Shown here: one piece after another, positions 14,229-28,012 of the stretch | Layout: each line of letters starts with the position of its first letter | Numbering within the stretch: position 1 is the stretch's first letter | Assembly (NCBI GenBank): GCA_023159155.1 | Contig: JAJNNX010000004.1 | Location: forward strand, 434,001-498,000 | Length of the DNA stretch: 64,000 bases | Direction: 5' to 3' | From: Ustulina deusta | Taxonomy: Eukaryota; Ascomycota; Sordariomycetes; Xylariales; Xylariaceae | Made by a program: the position numbers and the translations under genes | The notes under the pieces: model-generated | The model's database searches: none | Told to the model about the DNA's origin: nothing | Seen by the model: only the letters and a program-made list of their open reading frames with translations

Positions 14229-17200
14229 ATAAGTTTTTAAATTATATTTTTTTATTATTATTAAATAATTTTTTTTATTATATTATATAAAATATTTATT
14301 TTTATTTATATTAATTGGCTAAACTTAAAAAAAATTAAAACTAATATTTTATATACTAATAATTTTATATATTTAAAAGTTTTTTTTTTTTTTTAATAGT
14401 TAATTTAAAAAAATATATAAATATAATTATAAAATCTAAAAAATAACCAAGTTAATTTAATATTTTTAAAATTATTAAAATTCTAATTTAAAATTACTTA
14501 AATTTTAATAAAATTAATTTTAATCTTTATTTTAATTTTTATAATTATTTTTAAATAATTAATAATAAATATATTAAAATAAAACTTTTGAATATTTTTT
14601 TAATATTTAGCTTAATATAAATAATGAATTATTTTTTATAAGAAGTTTAATACTATTTTTTAGTTTTAAAATAAATTAAAATATTATTTATATATTAATA
14701 AAAACTTATTATTAAACAAGTTTTATGTTTAAACTAAATAATAAAACTTTTTATTAAAACATTTCTTTATAACTTTAAAAAAAAATTTAAAATAATTTTA
14801 AAATTAATAATAATTAATAAAAAGTTTTAATAATACTATAATAATTAAATATAATATTACTAATATTTAAAACAAATATATTTTTATTTTTTAAATATAT
14901 TTTTTTATTAATAATTAATCATAAATTTATGTATTATTTAATAAAATTTATAACTAATAGTTTATATATATAAAAAACTTCAAATAAAAAATATTTTTTT
15001 TATTAAATTTTAGGATTATATTAAACATTAGTTATAATAATAATAAAACTTTATATTTTTTTTAAAAAAAAAACTTTTTTAAATATAATAATTAAAAAAT
15101 TAAAAAACTTTATATTAGCTTTATATATTTAAAAAAAGAATTTTTAAAAATAAGATTAGTTTATTATTAATAATTTTTTATAATACTATTTAATTAATTT
15201 AAATTTATTTTTTTTATAAAACATTAATTTTTTAAAAAAAAAATTTTAATAGCCTAATATAATTACTTTTAATTATTATAAATTTAATCGTATTAAATTT
15301 TTTTTAAATTTTTTTAGCTCGTTATTTTTATTTATTTTAATAAAAATAGTTCTAAAAGTTTTTTATAAAAAATTTAATAATAGCTTAGTTTTTTTTTTTT
15401 TTAGAAATTATTATAAGGACTTTTTTTGTTTTAGGTTTAAAAGTTCTAAGTTTTTTTTATATTTTTTTAATATTAATTATATTTAAAATAATTATTTTAT
15501 TTTTAAAAGATTATTTTAATCTTTAATTATATTAGTTAGTATTTTTTTTTATTTTTAAGTTTATAATTTATTATTTATAATTAAAAAATGTTATTATAAT
15601 TATTAATTTTTATTATATATATTAAATATTTATAAATTTTATTGATTATTTTATTATAATAATTATAAAAATTTTAAAGTTTAATTAAATAAACTATCTT
15701 TATTTTTAATTTTTATTTAATTTATTATATAAACTTATCATTAATTATTAAAAAATATAAATTTTAATATTATATAACACTAAAGTTTTTATTTTAATAT
15801 TATTAATTTATAATTAAATAAATATTTTAAAAATAATTAATTTATTTTAACTATATATTTTAATTAAAATAAATAAAAAAACTAATAAAAAAACTTTATT
15901 AGTTTTATTTTTTATTATTAACTAAATACTTAAGATTTTAAGTTTTTAATTAAAACAATTAATTAACATATATATATTTTTTTTTGCTATAAATAAAACA
16001 AGTTTTATTATTTTAATAAGTTTTTTTATATAATTAAAGCTTATTTTAACTATTTTAAAATAAATATTTTAAAACTTTTAAAATTTATTAAAAATTAGTA
16101 ATTAAATTTAATAAATATTTAATTATTTAAATTAAACTTTTATTTAATTAAGCTTATAAATTTAATATATTAGTAGTTTTTATAAGCTTATTTAACATTA
16201 TATATTAATTTAATAACTTTATTAATAAATAATTTATAAAACATATCTAAATTTATAAAAACTTTACATAGATTTTCTTTTAAGTTTATATAAAAATAGT
16301 TCTATAATTTATATTTTTATTTATTTTATATATATAAATTTTAAATATTTTATAAATAATTAATAAAACTTAGATTATTTTAATAATATTATTAAATATT
16401 TTTTAATTAATTTATAATATATTAAAATTAATTATTTTTAGTTTAACAAATGATAACATTTTTATTTAATTCTTTTGCTAATTTATAGCCTTAATTATTA
16501 AATAAAGTTTTATTTTTTATAAACTTACTAAAATTAATTTTTTATATTTTAGTTTTTTTAATATAAAAAAAACTTAAAATATTAATAAATAAACTCATAA
16601 AATAAAAAATAAATAAAATAAACATAATAAAAAACTAATGTTTTATTTTTTTTTTATTAAAAAAGTTTTATTAGAACTAATATAAAATTATAAGCTTAAA
16701 TAGTTCTAATATTTTTTAATATATTTTTAAATATATTATTTATATTAAATTGTTTTAGCTTTAGTTTAAATTTTATTTTTTTTAATTTTAATATTTTGTT
16801 TTTTTCAAAAATTTTTTAAACATTAGTTTATTTAAAATATTTATAAAAAAGTTTGAATATAAAATTTCCTTTTTTTTTATAGAATTTTTTTTTTAATTAT
16901 TTAAAAATAATAAGCTAGCTATATTTTGTAACTAAAATTATTTTAATTATTTAAAAATTAGAAATAAATTTAAAATATTTAAAATTAAGTTTATATTATA
17001 AAATATATAACTAAAACAAAAATTTTATTTATATTTTATTTATTATAAAATAAAAAATATATATTTATTAAATATTTATTAATAAATAATTAAAAAATTT
17101 AAAGTAGTGTTATAATTAGTTAAATAAACTTATTATAGCTAGTTTATTAATATTATAAACAAAAATTCTAAACTAAAAAAAAAAAAAAAAAGTTAAAGTT

Positions 17201-17334
17201 TATAAAGTAAATAAATATAAACTTTATATATATAGCTGCAAAGTTATAGTTAGTCCGTATATTAACTTTTTATTTTATTGCTATATAGATCTAGAGTTTT
17301 TGCAGGTTTTACTAAGATTATACTAACTATTATA
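14229..17334 (-). mobile_element. LTR retrotransposon copy C, inverted, truncated at its 3' half
   Basis: It starts from a reversed LTR at 17108-17334 and runs leftwards through the internal region, ending at about 14,229. Opposite 7,780-7,930 of copy A the match stops abruptly and unrelated CCCCTAGCCACCC sequence begins. About half the element (3.1 kb) is therefore kept. It stands head-to-head with copy B, their LTRs separated by 101 bp. Confidence 0.75.
17108..17334 (-). repeat. 5' LTR of copy C (reversed)
   Basis: A reversed LTR of 227 bp, starting TGTTATAATTAG and ending TACTAACTATTATA, the complement of the LTR start. It keeps the intact terminal TGT. Confidence 0.75.
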
Positions 17335-17435
17335 AAACTTAACTAAAAAAATAAATTCTAAATATTAAAAAAAGTTAGCAATATATTATAAAATACTAAT
17401 TATAAAAAATTAAATATTATAAGTTTAGTAATATA

Positions 17436-17672
17436 TGTGATGGTTAGTACAGTCTTGGCAAGACCTGCAAAGACTCCAGACCTATATAGCAATAAAATAG
17501 GAAGTCTATGTATAGACTAACTTATAATTTTGCAGTTATATATATAGAGTCTATATCTACCTATCCTATAAACTCTGACTTTTTTTTTTTTTTTTTTTTT
17601 TTTTTAGCTTAGAGTTTTTGTTTATAGTATTAATAAACTAGCTATAAAAGCTTTATTTAACTAATTGTAATA
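17436..17672 (+). repeat. 5' LTR of copy B, best preserved LTR
   Basis: This 237-bp LTR has a canonical TG start and several blocks in which C and G survive (GACTCCAGACC, GCAGTTATATATATAGAG). It is the best available guide to the ancestral LTR. Confidence 0.8.
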
Positions 17673-20600
17673 CTACTTTAAGCTTACTAATTATTTGCTA
17701 ATAAGCGTTTAATAAATATATATTTTTTATTTTGCTATAGTTAGTAAAACATAAATAAATTTTTTTTTTTAGTTGTATGCTTAATATAAAAAATTATATA
17801 TTTTATAATATAAACCTAACTTTAATATAACTTTAATAAGATTTTCGATTTTTATGCTACTTAAAGGCTAATAACTTATAAAAAACCTAACTTTAAATAT
17901 TTTTATTTTATTTTTAGTTTTTAAATAATTAGAACAACTTTAATTTTCAAGTATAGTTAGCCCTTTATTATTAGATAATTTTAAAAAAAAAATTTATAAC
18001 AAAAAAAGAAAATTAAATACTAAATTTTTTATAAACGTTTTAAATAAACTAATACTTAAAAGAAAATCTAAAAAAAACAAAAAGTTAGTACTTAAAAAAA
18101 TAAAATTTAAACTAAAACTAAAATAACTTAAAATAAATAATATATTTAGAAATATATTAGTAAATATTGCAGTTATATAGGCCTATAATTTTATATTAGT
18201 TTTAATAGAACTTTTTTAATAAATAGAAAAAGTAAAGCGCTAATTTTTAGATACGCTTATTTTAGTATTTTTAAAAAATAACTATGATTTAATAATTAAA
18301 AGTATATTTAAAAGTACTAACTTTAAACTTTTTAGTTTTACTGCTTTATTTATTTTTTGTTTTATTAGTTTACTTTTTAGCGCTTTAAACCTTATTTATA
18401 CTAAAAAAGCTAAAGTATAAAGAACTAATTTTAGTAAGTTTGCAAGAAATAAAGCCCTATTTAATAACTAGGTTTATAAATTAGGAAAAAAGCTAAATAA
18501 AAATATTACTATATTCTGAACTAAGAATAGCTAATTTTAATATATTATAGGCTAATTAAAAAGATATACTAAAAAATTAATAGAAATATGTTTTTATTTA
18601 ATTAAAAAACTATTTAGTAGTATTACTGAAATAATCTAAGCTTTATTAATAGTTTATTATAATTTTAATTAAGCAACTATTATTTATAAAATATTTTAAA
18701 TTTATATATATAGAGCTAATAAAAATATTAATAAATTTATTTCTATATTTAATAGCTTAGCCTAAAAATATTAATTTGCTAAGTTATAATAAAAGTATAA
18801 ATTATAGAACTATTTTTATATAAACTTAGGAAAAAACTTATATAAAGCTTTTATAGATCTAGATATTTTTTATAAATTATTTACTAATAAAATTATTAAA
18901 TTAGTATATAACGCTAAGCAAACTTATAAAAACTATTAATAAATTAAACTTGCTAATTTAAGTAAATAAAAATTTAACTTAAATAATTAAACGTTTAGCA
19001 AACTTGCTTACTAACTTTTAGCTAACTTTAGAAGTTCTAAAATATTTATTTTAAAATAGTTAAAATAAGCATTAATTATAAAAAAAAAAAAAACCTATTA
19101 AGATAATAAAACTTGTTTTATTTGTAGTAAGAAAGGGTACCTATTAATTAATTGCTCTAACCGAAAGCCTAAAATTTTAGGTATTTAACTAGCAAAAAAA
19201 ATCTATAATAAAAATAGCTTTAGTAGTTTATCTAACTTAAAAAACAAATAGAACTAATAAAAGTTTTTTTATTAGTTTTTTTATTTATTTTAGTTAAAAT
19301 ATATAGCTAAAACAAATTAATTACTTTTAAAATATTTATTTAATTATAAATTAATAGTATTAAAATAAAAATTTTAGTTTTATATAATATTAGAGCTTAT
19401 ATTTTTTTAATAATTAGCTATAAATTTACGTAATAAATTAAATAATAATTCAAAATAAAAATAGTTTGTTTTACTAAACTTTAAAAGCTTTATAACTACT
19501 AAAGCAAAATAGTTAGCAAAATTTGCAAATATTTAATATATATTATAAAAATTAATAATTAATAATTTAAAAATTAAACGTTTTAAATTATTAATTTTAG
19601 TTATAATATTATTATTAGTATTAAATAGTTAATAAAATAAAATATTTTAATAAAAACCTAAAAATAATAATTAATCTAGCTAAATAATTTATTTTTATTA
19701 GCTTAATTTTTGCTAATAATTATAGTTAAACTTTTTAACTATAAATAATAAAATATAAACTTAAAAATATAAAAAAATGCTAATTAATATAATTAAGCGT
19801 TAAAAAAATATTATTAAATATAAAAACAATTTTTTAAAAATAAAACAATTATTCTAGAAATAACTAAAACTAAAAAAATATAAAAAAAACCTAGAACTTT
19901 TAAACTTAAAACAAAAAAAGTTTATATAGTAACTTTTAAAAAAAAAAAAAACTAAGCCACTATTAAAAAAATTATATAAAACTTTTAGAATTATTTCTAT
20001 TAAAATAAATAACTATACTAAATTACTTAAAAGAAACTTAAAAATAATTAATATTTTATAAAAAAAGTAGATTTAGATTAACTAAATAGTACTATAAAAG
20101 ATTTTTAATAATAAACTAATTTTATTTTTAAAAAAAAAAACCTTAAGTATATAAAATTAATATAAAGCTTTTTATTTTTTTAGCTATTATACCTAAAAAA
20201 AAATTTTTAAACAAAAAATTCTGAAATTTTATTATTATTATAACTAAAATTTAATATAATACTAAAGCTTAATAGCAAAAAATATATTTTTAAGCTTTAT
20301 TAATACTAAATATTTATATAGTTTATTTTGTTTAAAAAAAAGTTTATAAATAAGCTGCTAGCTATAAACGTTATTATTGTTTTATTTATATTTAAACTTA
20401 AATTAATTAAATATAAGTTTATAATTAATTATTAATAAAAAAATTTATATTTAAAAACTAAATTATACTAGTTCTAAATATTAATAATACTATATTTAAT
20501 TATTATAATATTATTTATTTTATAAAACTAAATATTATTAAAGCTTTTTATTAGTTATTATTAATTATAAAATAATTTTTTTTTTTTTTTTTAAATTTAC

Positions 20601-23185
20601 AAAAAAATATTTTAATAAAAAGTTTTATTATTTAGTTTAAAAATAAAACCTACTTAGTAGCAAGCTTTTATTAATATATAAATTCAAAAACTTTTAAATA
20701 AATTTGCAAATATTTATATAAATAATATTTTAATTTATTTTAAAACTAAAAAATAGTACTAAACTTATTATAAAAAAATAATTTATTATTTATATTAAAT
20801 TAAATATTAAAAAAATATTAAAAAGTTTTGTTTTAATATATTTATTATTAATTATTTAAAAATAATTATAAAAACTATAATAAAAATTAGAATTAATTTT
20901 GCAAAAATCTAAACAATCTTAAATTAAGATTTTAATAATTTTAAAAATACTAAATTAATCTAGTTATTTTTTAAGCTTTATAATTATATTTATATATTTA
21001 TTTATTATATTAGTAAAATTGCTACTTTTTTAAATTAATTACTAAAAAAAAATAAGCTATTTATAATAGGACTAAAATAAAAACAAGCTTTTAAACATAT
21101 AAAATTATTAATATATAAAACACTTGTTTTAGCTTTTTTTAAACCTAGCCAACCAATACAAATAAAAACAAATATTTTATATAATATAATAAAAAATATA
21201 ACTTAAAAACTTATAAAATATTTTGTTAAAATAATAATACTAACTAAGCAAGCCTACCCGATTTAAAACTATAAACTTTTAGTAATAATATAAACTTTAG
21301 AATACTACTACTTAAAGCTTTATAAAACTAAATTCTTTATAATAACTAATTATTAAGCTTTATTATATTTTTTAAATAAATAGATTTTATTAATACAATA
21401 AGTATACTAAGCTAATTTTTTATTAAACTTTAGTATTATTTTTTAATACTAACTAAAATAAAAAAATATAATAATTAATGCTTTATTAAAAAAAACAGCT
21501 AAACTTTTTATAATTAAAGCTAAAAAAGCTAAAAAAAAAATAATAGTATTAGTTCTGCCTAATAAAATACTAGGTCTTATATTAACTATAGACCTTTTTT
21601 TAAATATTTTTTAAAAAGCTAACCTAATAAACTTAATTAAATAAAAAAACTAGCTATAAAATCTAAAAAATAAAAATAAAAAGCTATATATACCTAAAGT
21701 TACTTAAAATAAGATTATTTTTTTTTGTATAGTTTTAATTTAAAAAGCTTATATATTTTTAATTATTATATATTAAAATTAATATAAAACAATTAAAATA
21801 TTAAAACAAAAATACTACTAGTTTTATTTAAAATATAATTATAAATAATATATATATAATTATTATAACTACAAAAAAAACAAAATATTATAAAACAAAA
21901 CTTCTGGCTTTTTTTATTTATTGTTTATATTAACTATAATATAGCAATATATAGTAATAAATAGTAAAAATATGCCACTTAATTAATAGGGTTATAACTA
22001 TATATAAATATTTATAAATAAGTTTAGCTGTTGGATTATAATTTTACTTAGCAAAAAAATAAATATTATAGAATTATTAGCTATATAATATTATAAAAGT
22101 TTATACAAATTTTTTAATATACTAAACATATAAATATTAGATAATATAGGACTATTTATTTTTAAGTTTATAGTAATAATTAATAATTTTATAAGTATTA
22201 AGTATTATTTTAGTAATATTTACTATTTTTAAACCTAAAAAGCAATAAAATTAATTAATTAAAAATTAGACTAATAATCCTATTTTTATATTAATAAATA
22301 CTAAAACAATTAAAATATTTATTTTTTTGCTTTAAATTTTATATATAATTTTTTGTAATATTTATTAATCAATATATTATTACTAAAAATAGCAATAAGA
22401 ATTAAAACATAAAACTTTTTAATAGTAAATATTAACAAAACTATTATAAATTTTAATACTAAGCAATAAACGCTTAAACTAGTTTACTAAACTTAAAATA
22501 TTTAAAAAATAACATATAACGCAGCAACTTTTGTATAAAAATAATATAAGCTATAAGTTAATAAAAAAAAATATTTAATAGATTTTAAAATAAAAAATAA
22601 AGTTTTTTTAAAAAAAAAAAGCTTTATAACACAAATACTAATTACTAAATTAAACTTTTAGTTAGTTAAACCTTTTAAGATTTTAAAAAAATAAAAATTT
22701 AGTTATATTTTTAATTTGCTTAATTTTTATAAAATAAAAAATCTATTTTATATTAACTAATTATAAAAAATAAACAATAACTTTTTATTTTAATAAATCT
22801 AATTATTATTTTTAGCTAAAAATATTAATAGTAAAACAAAATTTAAAGTTAAACAAATTAAATAATTAAAAATATATAAAAAAAATAAAAAGCTATAATA
22901 CTAGGTTGCTTAAAAAAGCTATAATTTTAATAATACTTAGTACGTAGCTTAGAATTTTAAAAACGCCCTAATTAAGCTTAACTAATTCTATAAAACCTAT
23001 AAAAAAGCTTCTGCATTTCTTATAAGATTATAAAAATAAATATACGCAATAATAGCTAACAAATTTATAAACAATTATAAAAACAATAATAAAGCAATAT
23101 AATATAAAAAAACTATATAAATCTAACATTATTAGTAACTTTAAATTAAAACTATATTTAAACTTTTAGTTTTAAAAAGAAGTAG

Positions 23186-23418
23186 TATAATAGTTAATAT
23201 AATCTTAGCAATACTTGCAAAAATTTTAAACCTATATAGCAATAAAATAAGAAGTCTATGCATGGATTAACCTATAATTTTGTAGCTATATATATAAAGT
23301 TTATATCTATTTATTTTATAAACTCTAACTTTTTTTTTTTTTTTCTTTTTTAGTTTAGAGTCTTTGTCTATAGTATTAATAAACTAGCTATGGAAGCTTT
23401 ACTTGATTGATCGTGACA
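23186..23418 (+). repeat. 3' LTR of copy B
   Basis: This 233-bp LTR starts TATAATAGTTAA and ends TGATCGTGACA. The following ATATA matches the five bases before the 5' LTR. Confidence 0.8.
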
Positions 23419-23423
23419 ATATA

Positions 23424-24443
23424 TAAATAAATTAAAATTATATTATAATAAACCTTAGGTTATTACTAGTTATTATTATAGCAATATATATTAATTTTAA
23501 AATCCTAGTAATATTTAACTTATTAATAAATATAATAAAAATAGTTTATACCTAGCTTATAATAAAAATAGCTACTTAATAAAAAATCTATAATATATTA
23601 ATAAAACTATATTAAAAAAAACTATTAATAATTAAAAAATATATTATAATAAAAAAATTTATAATAACTTTATTTATAACTATATTAAATAATAAGTTAT
23701 AATAATAACTAAAATAATTATCTAATAAAAAAAGTGATTATAAATCTTATTACTATTAATTTTTATTAAATCAATCTATTAAATCAATATAATAGTACAT
23801 GCATAAAAAAGCACCGTGCGTAGCCCTTAGGCACCAGGTACCAACCCACCTAATTAAAGGCATAAATACCTCGCATCTCCGTTAGATACCCTAGTTAGTT
23901 TCCTTCTACAACCATACTCAATACAGACCTTCAGATCAGACCTAGTAACACCAAGTGACTAGTTCTGTAGAGGGACCGTATCGAGGCACACTTGCTTTGA
24001 TTTTAAAATGATTCGTTCTGAATGCATCTCATATGATGCACTGTATTGTTGTGGCAGCACTCGCCTGTTTCTGGACGGTGTAATATCATTGACCGCCTGC
24101 AGCGCGGCATTACCCATGGCTCAATTGCACTCCTGAATCAGCGGGATGTGCGTAAGCACAAGAGAATCAACATCATGCAGTAGCTTAGAGGATTCTCGCT
24201 AAGCACGCGGAAGCCTGGCGTTGTGGTTGAAAGCGGTAATGTAACCTTTCTTGTAAGGAGGCCATCCTTCTATGTCACCCACCAAACGGCACGGATATAA
24301 ATATGCAATAAAAGGATCCAGCTTGCCTACCTACTAAGTAGGTAATAGCCGTACTCGTCCATTCCTCGGATCCGTCTCTCGCTCTTCTCTGGCACCCTCC
24401 TATCCCTATACTGCGTCCGCAATACCTCGCATCGACTGCGGCC
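23424..24443. other. AT-rich flank, composition border and promoter of the aldoxime dehydratase gene
   Basis: To about 23,790 the sequence is still AT-rich. It then switches within a few tens of bases to balanced composition (GCACCGTGCGTAGCCCTTAGG). No gene was seen. A TATA-like TATAAATATGCAATAAAAGG lies at about 24,295, roughly 150 bp before the start codon of the next gene, so this part is presumably its promoter and 5' leader. Confidence 0.55.
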
Positions 24444-25691
24444 ATGACGGAGCCCGCTATTCCCGAGCACCTTCGGCGAGAGAGGACCGTGCCCGCTAAG
24501 CTGCGGGACAACTTTACTCCACAGTTCCCGAGTTACATGGCCCGCTACCCCCAGTCCACCACCGATCTCGTCATGGCGATCTTTGGAGCGCAATTTCCTG
24601 CCCGAGGCGAAAACGGCCACATCAGCGGAGCCTTATCTAAGCTGGCCTCGTTCGTCTCTTCAGAGCTCCAGGATAGTTCCAACCAGCCCTGTTTCCACGA
24701 GACTGCCTCCGTTGTGGACGCCAGCGGCTACTATAACGAGACGCTAATAGCATACTGGTCGAGTGCCACAACCTACCGTTGCTGGGCTCGTGAAAGCGGC
24801 TTTCAGCAATGGTGGGACGCACTTGATCCCGAGAAAGAGGCGAATGGTTGGTTCATCGAGGTCTTCCTCCCTTCCATAGACAGGGTCGAGACGATCACTT
24901 CCCATAACGATAAGGCCGAGGGGGTTACGCATATGCGGGAGAGCTTCAGCGGTCCGGTCCTGGAACACATCTACTGGGGCAGCGTGCGGGATCGTCTCCC
25001 AGCGTCTCAGACAGATCGTCTGGCTGGTGATAAAGTTGATTGGGATGTATCAGAAGACGCGGCGGATAGACCCAGACGTGTACGCGTCCCAGGTATTCGA
25101 AACCTCACGGTCATTCGCTCGGGCCAGGACTGGTCTGACACGGAGCCGGAAGAGCGTAAGCTATATCACAGCGAGCTACAGTAAGAACTTTCTATTATTA
25201 TTGTTATTTTGACCTCCATGCGTACTGAAGAGGGGGGAAACCCTCGGCAAAACGTTTCGCCGGTTTATATTTGATATTCATACCGAAGACAGTGACAACT
25301 GACTCTTCGATTGTTCAGTGTCACCCTAACGAAGGGCATGAAGTTCCTTATAGATCACGGCCCAGAAGTCGGCTGCTTCAGCTGTCGGCTCATGGACATC
25401 ACAGACCCAGCAACAGGGAAAGCGGACCGCGATCGCACGTTTGGCCTGGCATATTTCGACGAACTCGCCTCGCTCGAACGTTGGAGCAAGGAGCACCCCA
25501 CTCACCTGAACATCTTCCACGGCTTTTATAGATACGTCAGGAAACTGAATGGCATCATCAAGCTGCGTTTGAATCACGAAGTCTTCGTGTTGAAGCCGGA
25601 GCAACAATTCCTCGAGTATATCGGCTGTCATCCTTCTACAGGTGTGCTGACTGCCGTGAATGGACACCCTGGATTCAAGAAACTGGAATGA
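24444..25691 (+). CDS. Aldoxime dehydratase (phenylacetaldoxime dehydratase family, haem enzyme)
   Basis: Predicted to dehydrate aldoximes to nitriles using haem b. Exons are 24444-25180 and 25319-25691, giving 369 residues; the 138-bp intron has donor GTAAGA, an ACTGAC branch-like site and acceptor TTCAG, and splicing keeps frame across CA|T. Similarity to bacterial OxdB-type enzymes is clear along the whole length: a GYYNETLIAYW block, YWGSVRDRLPAS (conserved Arg), VIRSGQDWS (conserved Ser), LERWSKEHPTH at about residues 298-308 and NHEV at about 331-334, ending near GCHPSTG. The HPTH histidine region and the HEV histidine are the candidates for the haem ligand and the distal catalytic residue. 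Length is close to the family norm of about 350. The start was chosen because the frame opens there with the family-like N-terminus. No nitrilase partner lies nearby. It sits 650 bp from the AT-rich block and 220 bp from a transposon. Confidence 0.9.
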
Positions 25692-25912
25692 AGTCAAAGG
25701 CCGCTGTGGTGTGCCTTGCGGCATACTAATCATGGAATGAGGTATGCGTCTGCAACGCGATGTACTTTGTGAAATCCGCGTTGTCCCATGGAATGGAATG
25801 CGGTATTGGAGGAACTTGGACGCGACTACCCACAGACGGTGTAAAAGCTTGTTGGGTCGGATAGATAGGCCGCGGCACCAGAGAGTGGTGATTCCTGACT
25901 CGATGAGAATAG

Positions 25913-27842
25913 TAAGCTAACACCCCCCCTTGCAAACCACCCCATCGCGACCCAGCTACCAAAATAGCCACCCACCAACTTTCGAAGCCATTATTTATAG
26001 CACAACATAGTATTTATAGCCAACCTTGGTATTTTTATTAAATATTAAAACGTTCTGACCTTAATTATATTTTTAGTTTTTGTTTTTTTTGTTTTTAGTA
26101 CGTCCTTATTTCTGGCTTTATCTATATATAGCGTTCGCTGTTATAATTTTTGTTTAATTTGCTATATATAAGTTATACAAATAAAACAATAACTAAGTAG
26201 TAATTTAACTAATTTGCGTTTTGATATAATCTTTTTAGCTAGTTTAGTTTTTAATAGTTTAATATATATTTTTAAAATTATAATTTTTTTAGCTTTTTAA
26301 TCAAAAGCTTTATTAGCTTTTATAAAAAATAGCCTTTATAATAGGTTATTAAAAAAAAAGTAGTACCTAGCTAATTTCCAAATTATATATTACAAATTTT
26401 AGTTTTTTATAAGTATTATAATTTTTATTTAGCCCGGTTTAAACTAATATTTAAATATTTTAGGTCGATCGGTCAGTATAAATATTAGTTAAACTTTATA
26501 AGTAATACTTTTATTTTTAAATATAATATATTTCAAAAATAATAACAATTAGATATTTTTTAGTTATATTTTAGCTATTATTTATGCTTTTTTAATAGTT
26601 TTTAATAATAAAACAGCATTGCAAGCCTATTTATATACTATAATTATATTCTTTTTTGAAAATATAACACTAAAGCAGCTTTTAAATATTTTTTTAATTT
26701 TATTTTTAAGTTTTTTTTTTAATAAACTAAAAACTTTAATATCTAATACTTATATAATATAGCTATAATATAGTTTATAAAAAACAAGCTATATTTTGTT
26801 TAAAAAATAAAGCTATAAAAAGTTATTATTTATATATAAGTTATAGCTATTATATATTAGCACAACCTATATATTGCTAAAATAGCCTTAAATAAACAAA
26901 ATAAAAATATTAATAAGCTAATTAATAATAATAAAATTATAAGTTTATTTATTAAACAAAGTTCTAAATTGCTAGTTTTTAAATAAACTATAATTTATAT
27001 CTAAAAACTATTAATTTTAAATATTAATTTTTTTAAAAATAAGCAGTAATAGTAAAGCAATATTTTTATTACTAATATATTTAAAAAATATTATTTATTT
27101 GTTTTTTTTAATATTTTTTTAAAGCTATATATATTAAAGCTTTATAAATAATTTAATAACTTTTCTTTACGCTTTGGCTAATACTTATTTTATTAGTATT
27201 AAAAAATTGTTCTAAAAGTATATTTATTAGTTTAAAAGCTTTAAAACGTTTGAAAAATAGCTTAACATTAGTTATAGTTGCTTTATTAATATATAAATAA
27301 CTAATAAATATTAATTTAGTAGTTTTTAGTTTAAAATTATAAAAAAAATATATATATATATATTATAACTTTTTAAGTATTTTAGGGTTTTTAAAAACTA
27401 ATAATATATATTTAGCTATATATTTAAATTTAATTATTAAAAATATAAAGCCTAGCTTAGTTTAACTTATAGTTTAATTAGCTAGTTTAGTTTTAAAATA
27501 TATAAATAAGATCTAAAAGTATTAATATAACTGCTTTTTAGTTAGAATGCTATTAAAGCAATAGTATATATATAACTAATTAATATTTTATTAAATAGCT
27601 GCTTGTTTTTATAAAGTACTAAGTTAAGCAGTACGAACTACAACTGTTGTACATTATTAGTTGCTATATAAAAGCATTACAATAAAAAGAAATTAATTCT
27701 AAAGAAAATAAAAGAAAAAAAAAAACATAAGAACTGAACGCGGTTGTGTTATTTAACAAATTTTAATTGAGGTGGTTGGGGTTAGTAGCGCGTTTTTAGC
27801 TGGGTCGCGATGGGGTGGTTCGCAAGGGGGGGTGTTAGCTTA
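25913..27842. mobile_element. Fot1/pogo-type (Tc1-mariner) DNA transposon, RIP-degraded, TA-flanked
   Basis: The element is 25915-27840 (1,926 bp), bounded by TA on both sides (25913-25914 and 27841-27842). Its ends are 44-bp terminal inverted repeats that begin AGCTAACACCCCCCCTTGC and finish GCGACCCAGCTA, with one mismatch (CAAA on the left against CGAA on the right, a RIP-type change). Size, TIR length and TA target match the published architecture of Fot1 (about 1.9 kb, 44-bp TIRs). The interior is strongly AT-rich with no open frame, so the transposase gene is destroyed. Orientation could not be fixed. Confidence 0.88.
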
Positions 27843-28012
27843 TGTATTCTTCATTCTATGTATTACGCTATTACCTGACACGAACCGCTTAACTGACGTG
27901 TGCTGATCAAACATCACACCCCATTGGCTGTATGTAGATAATCCCGTATCATCCCAACGGGGAGAGAATTCTATCTTCTAGTTTCAGGCTAGCAATAATT
28001 ACTACCATGTGC

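Larger units (their letters stand above)
17436..23418 (+). mobile_element. LTR retrotransposon copy B, complete, RIP-degraded (5,983 bp)
   Basis: The LTRs at 17436-17672 and 23186-23418 are direct repeats, flanked by the 5-bp duplication ATATA (17431-17435 and 23419-23423). The 5' LTR is the least mutated of the family: it keeps TGTGATGGTTAGTACAGTC and GGCAAGACCTGC. The 3' LTR ends with an intact CGTGACA. The interior is collinear with copy A but keeps somewhat more G and C, so it may be younger or less exposed to RIP. No frame is open. Confidence 0.85.

Noticed and set aside
1..23790. CRISPR-like arrays or tandem repeats in the AT-rich block
   Set aside because: Recurrence is of whole LTR elements in two orientations, not of short regularly spaced repeats; the organism is a fungus.
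24327..24968. Minus-strand frames opposite the aldoxime dehydratase gene
   Set aside because: They overlap exon 1 of a gene with clear family similarity and have no similarity themselves.
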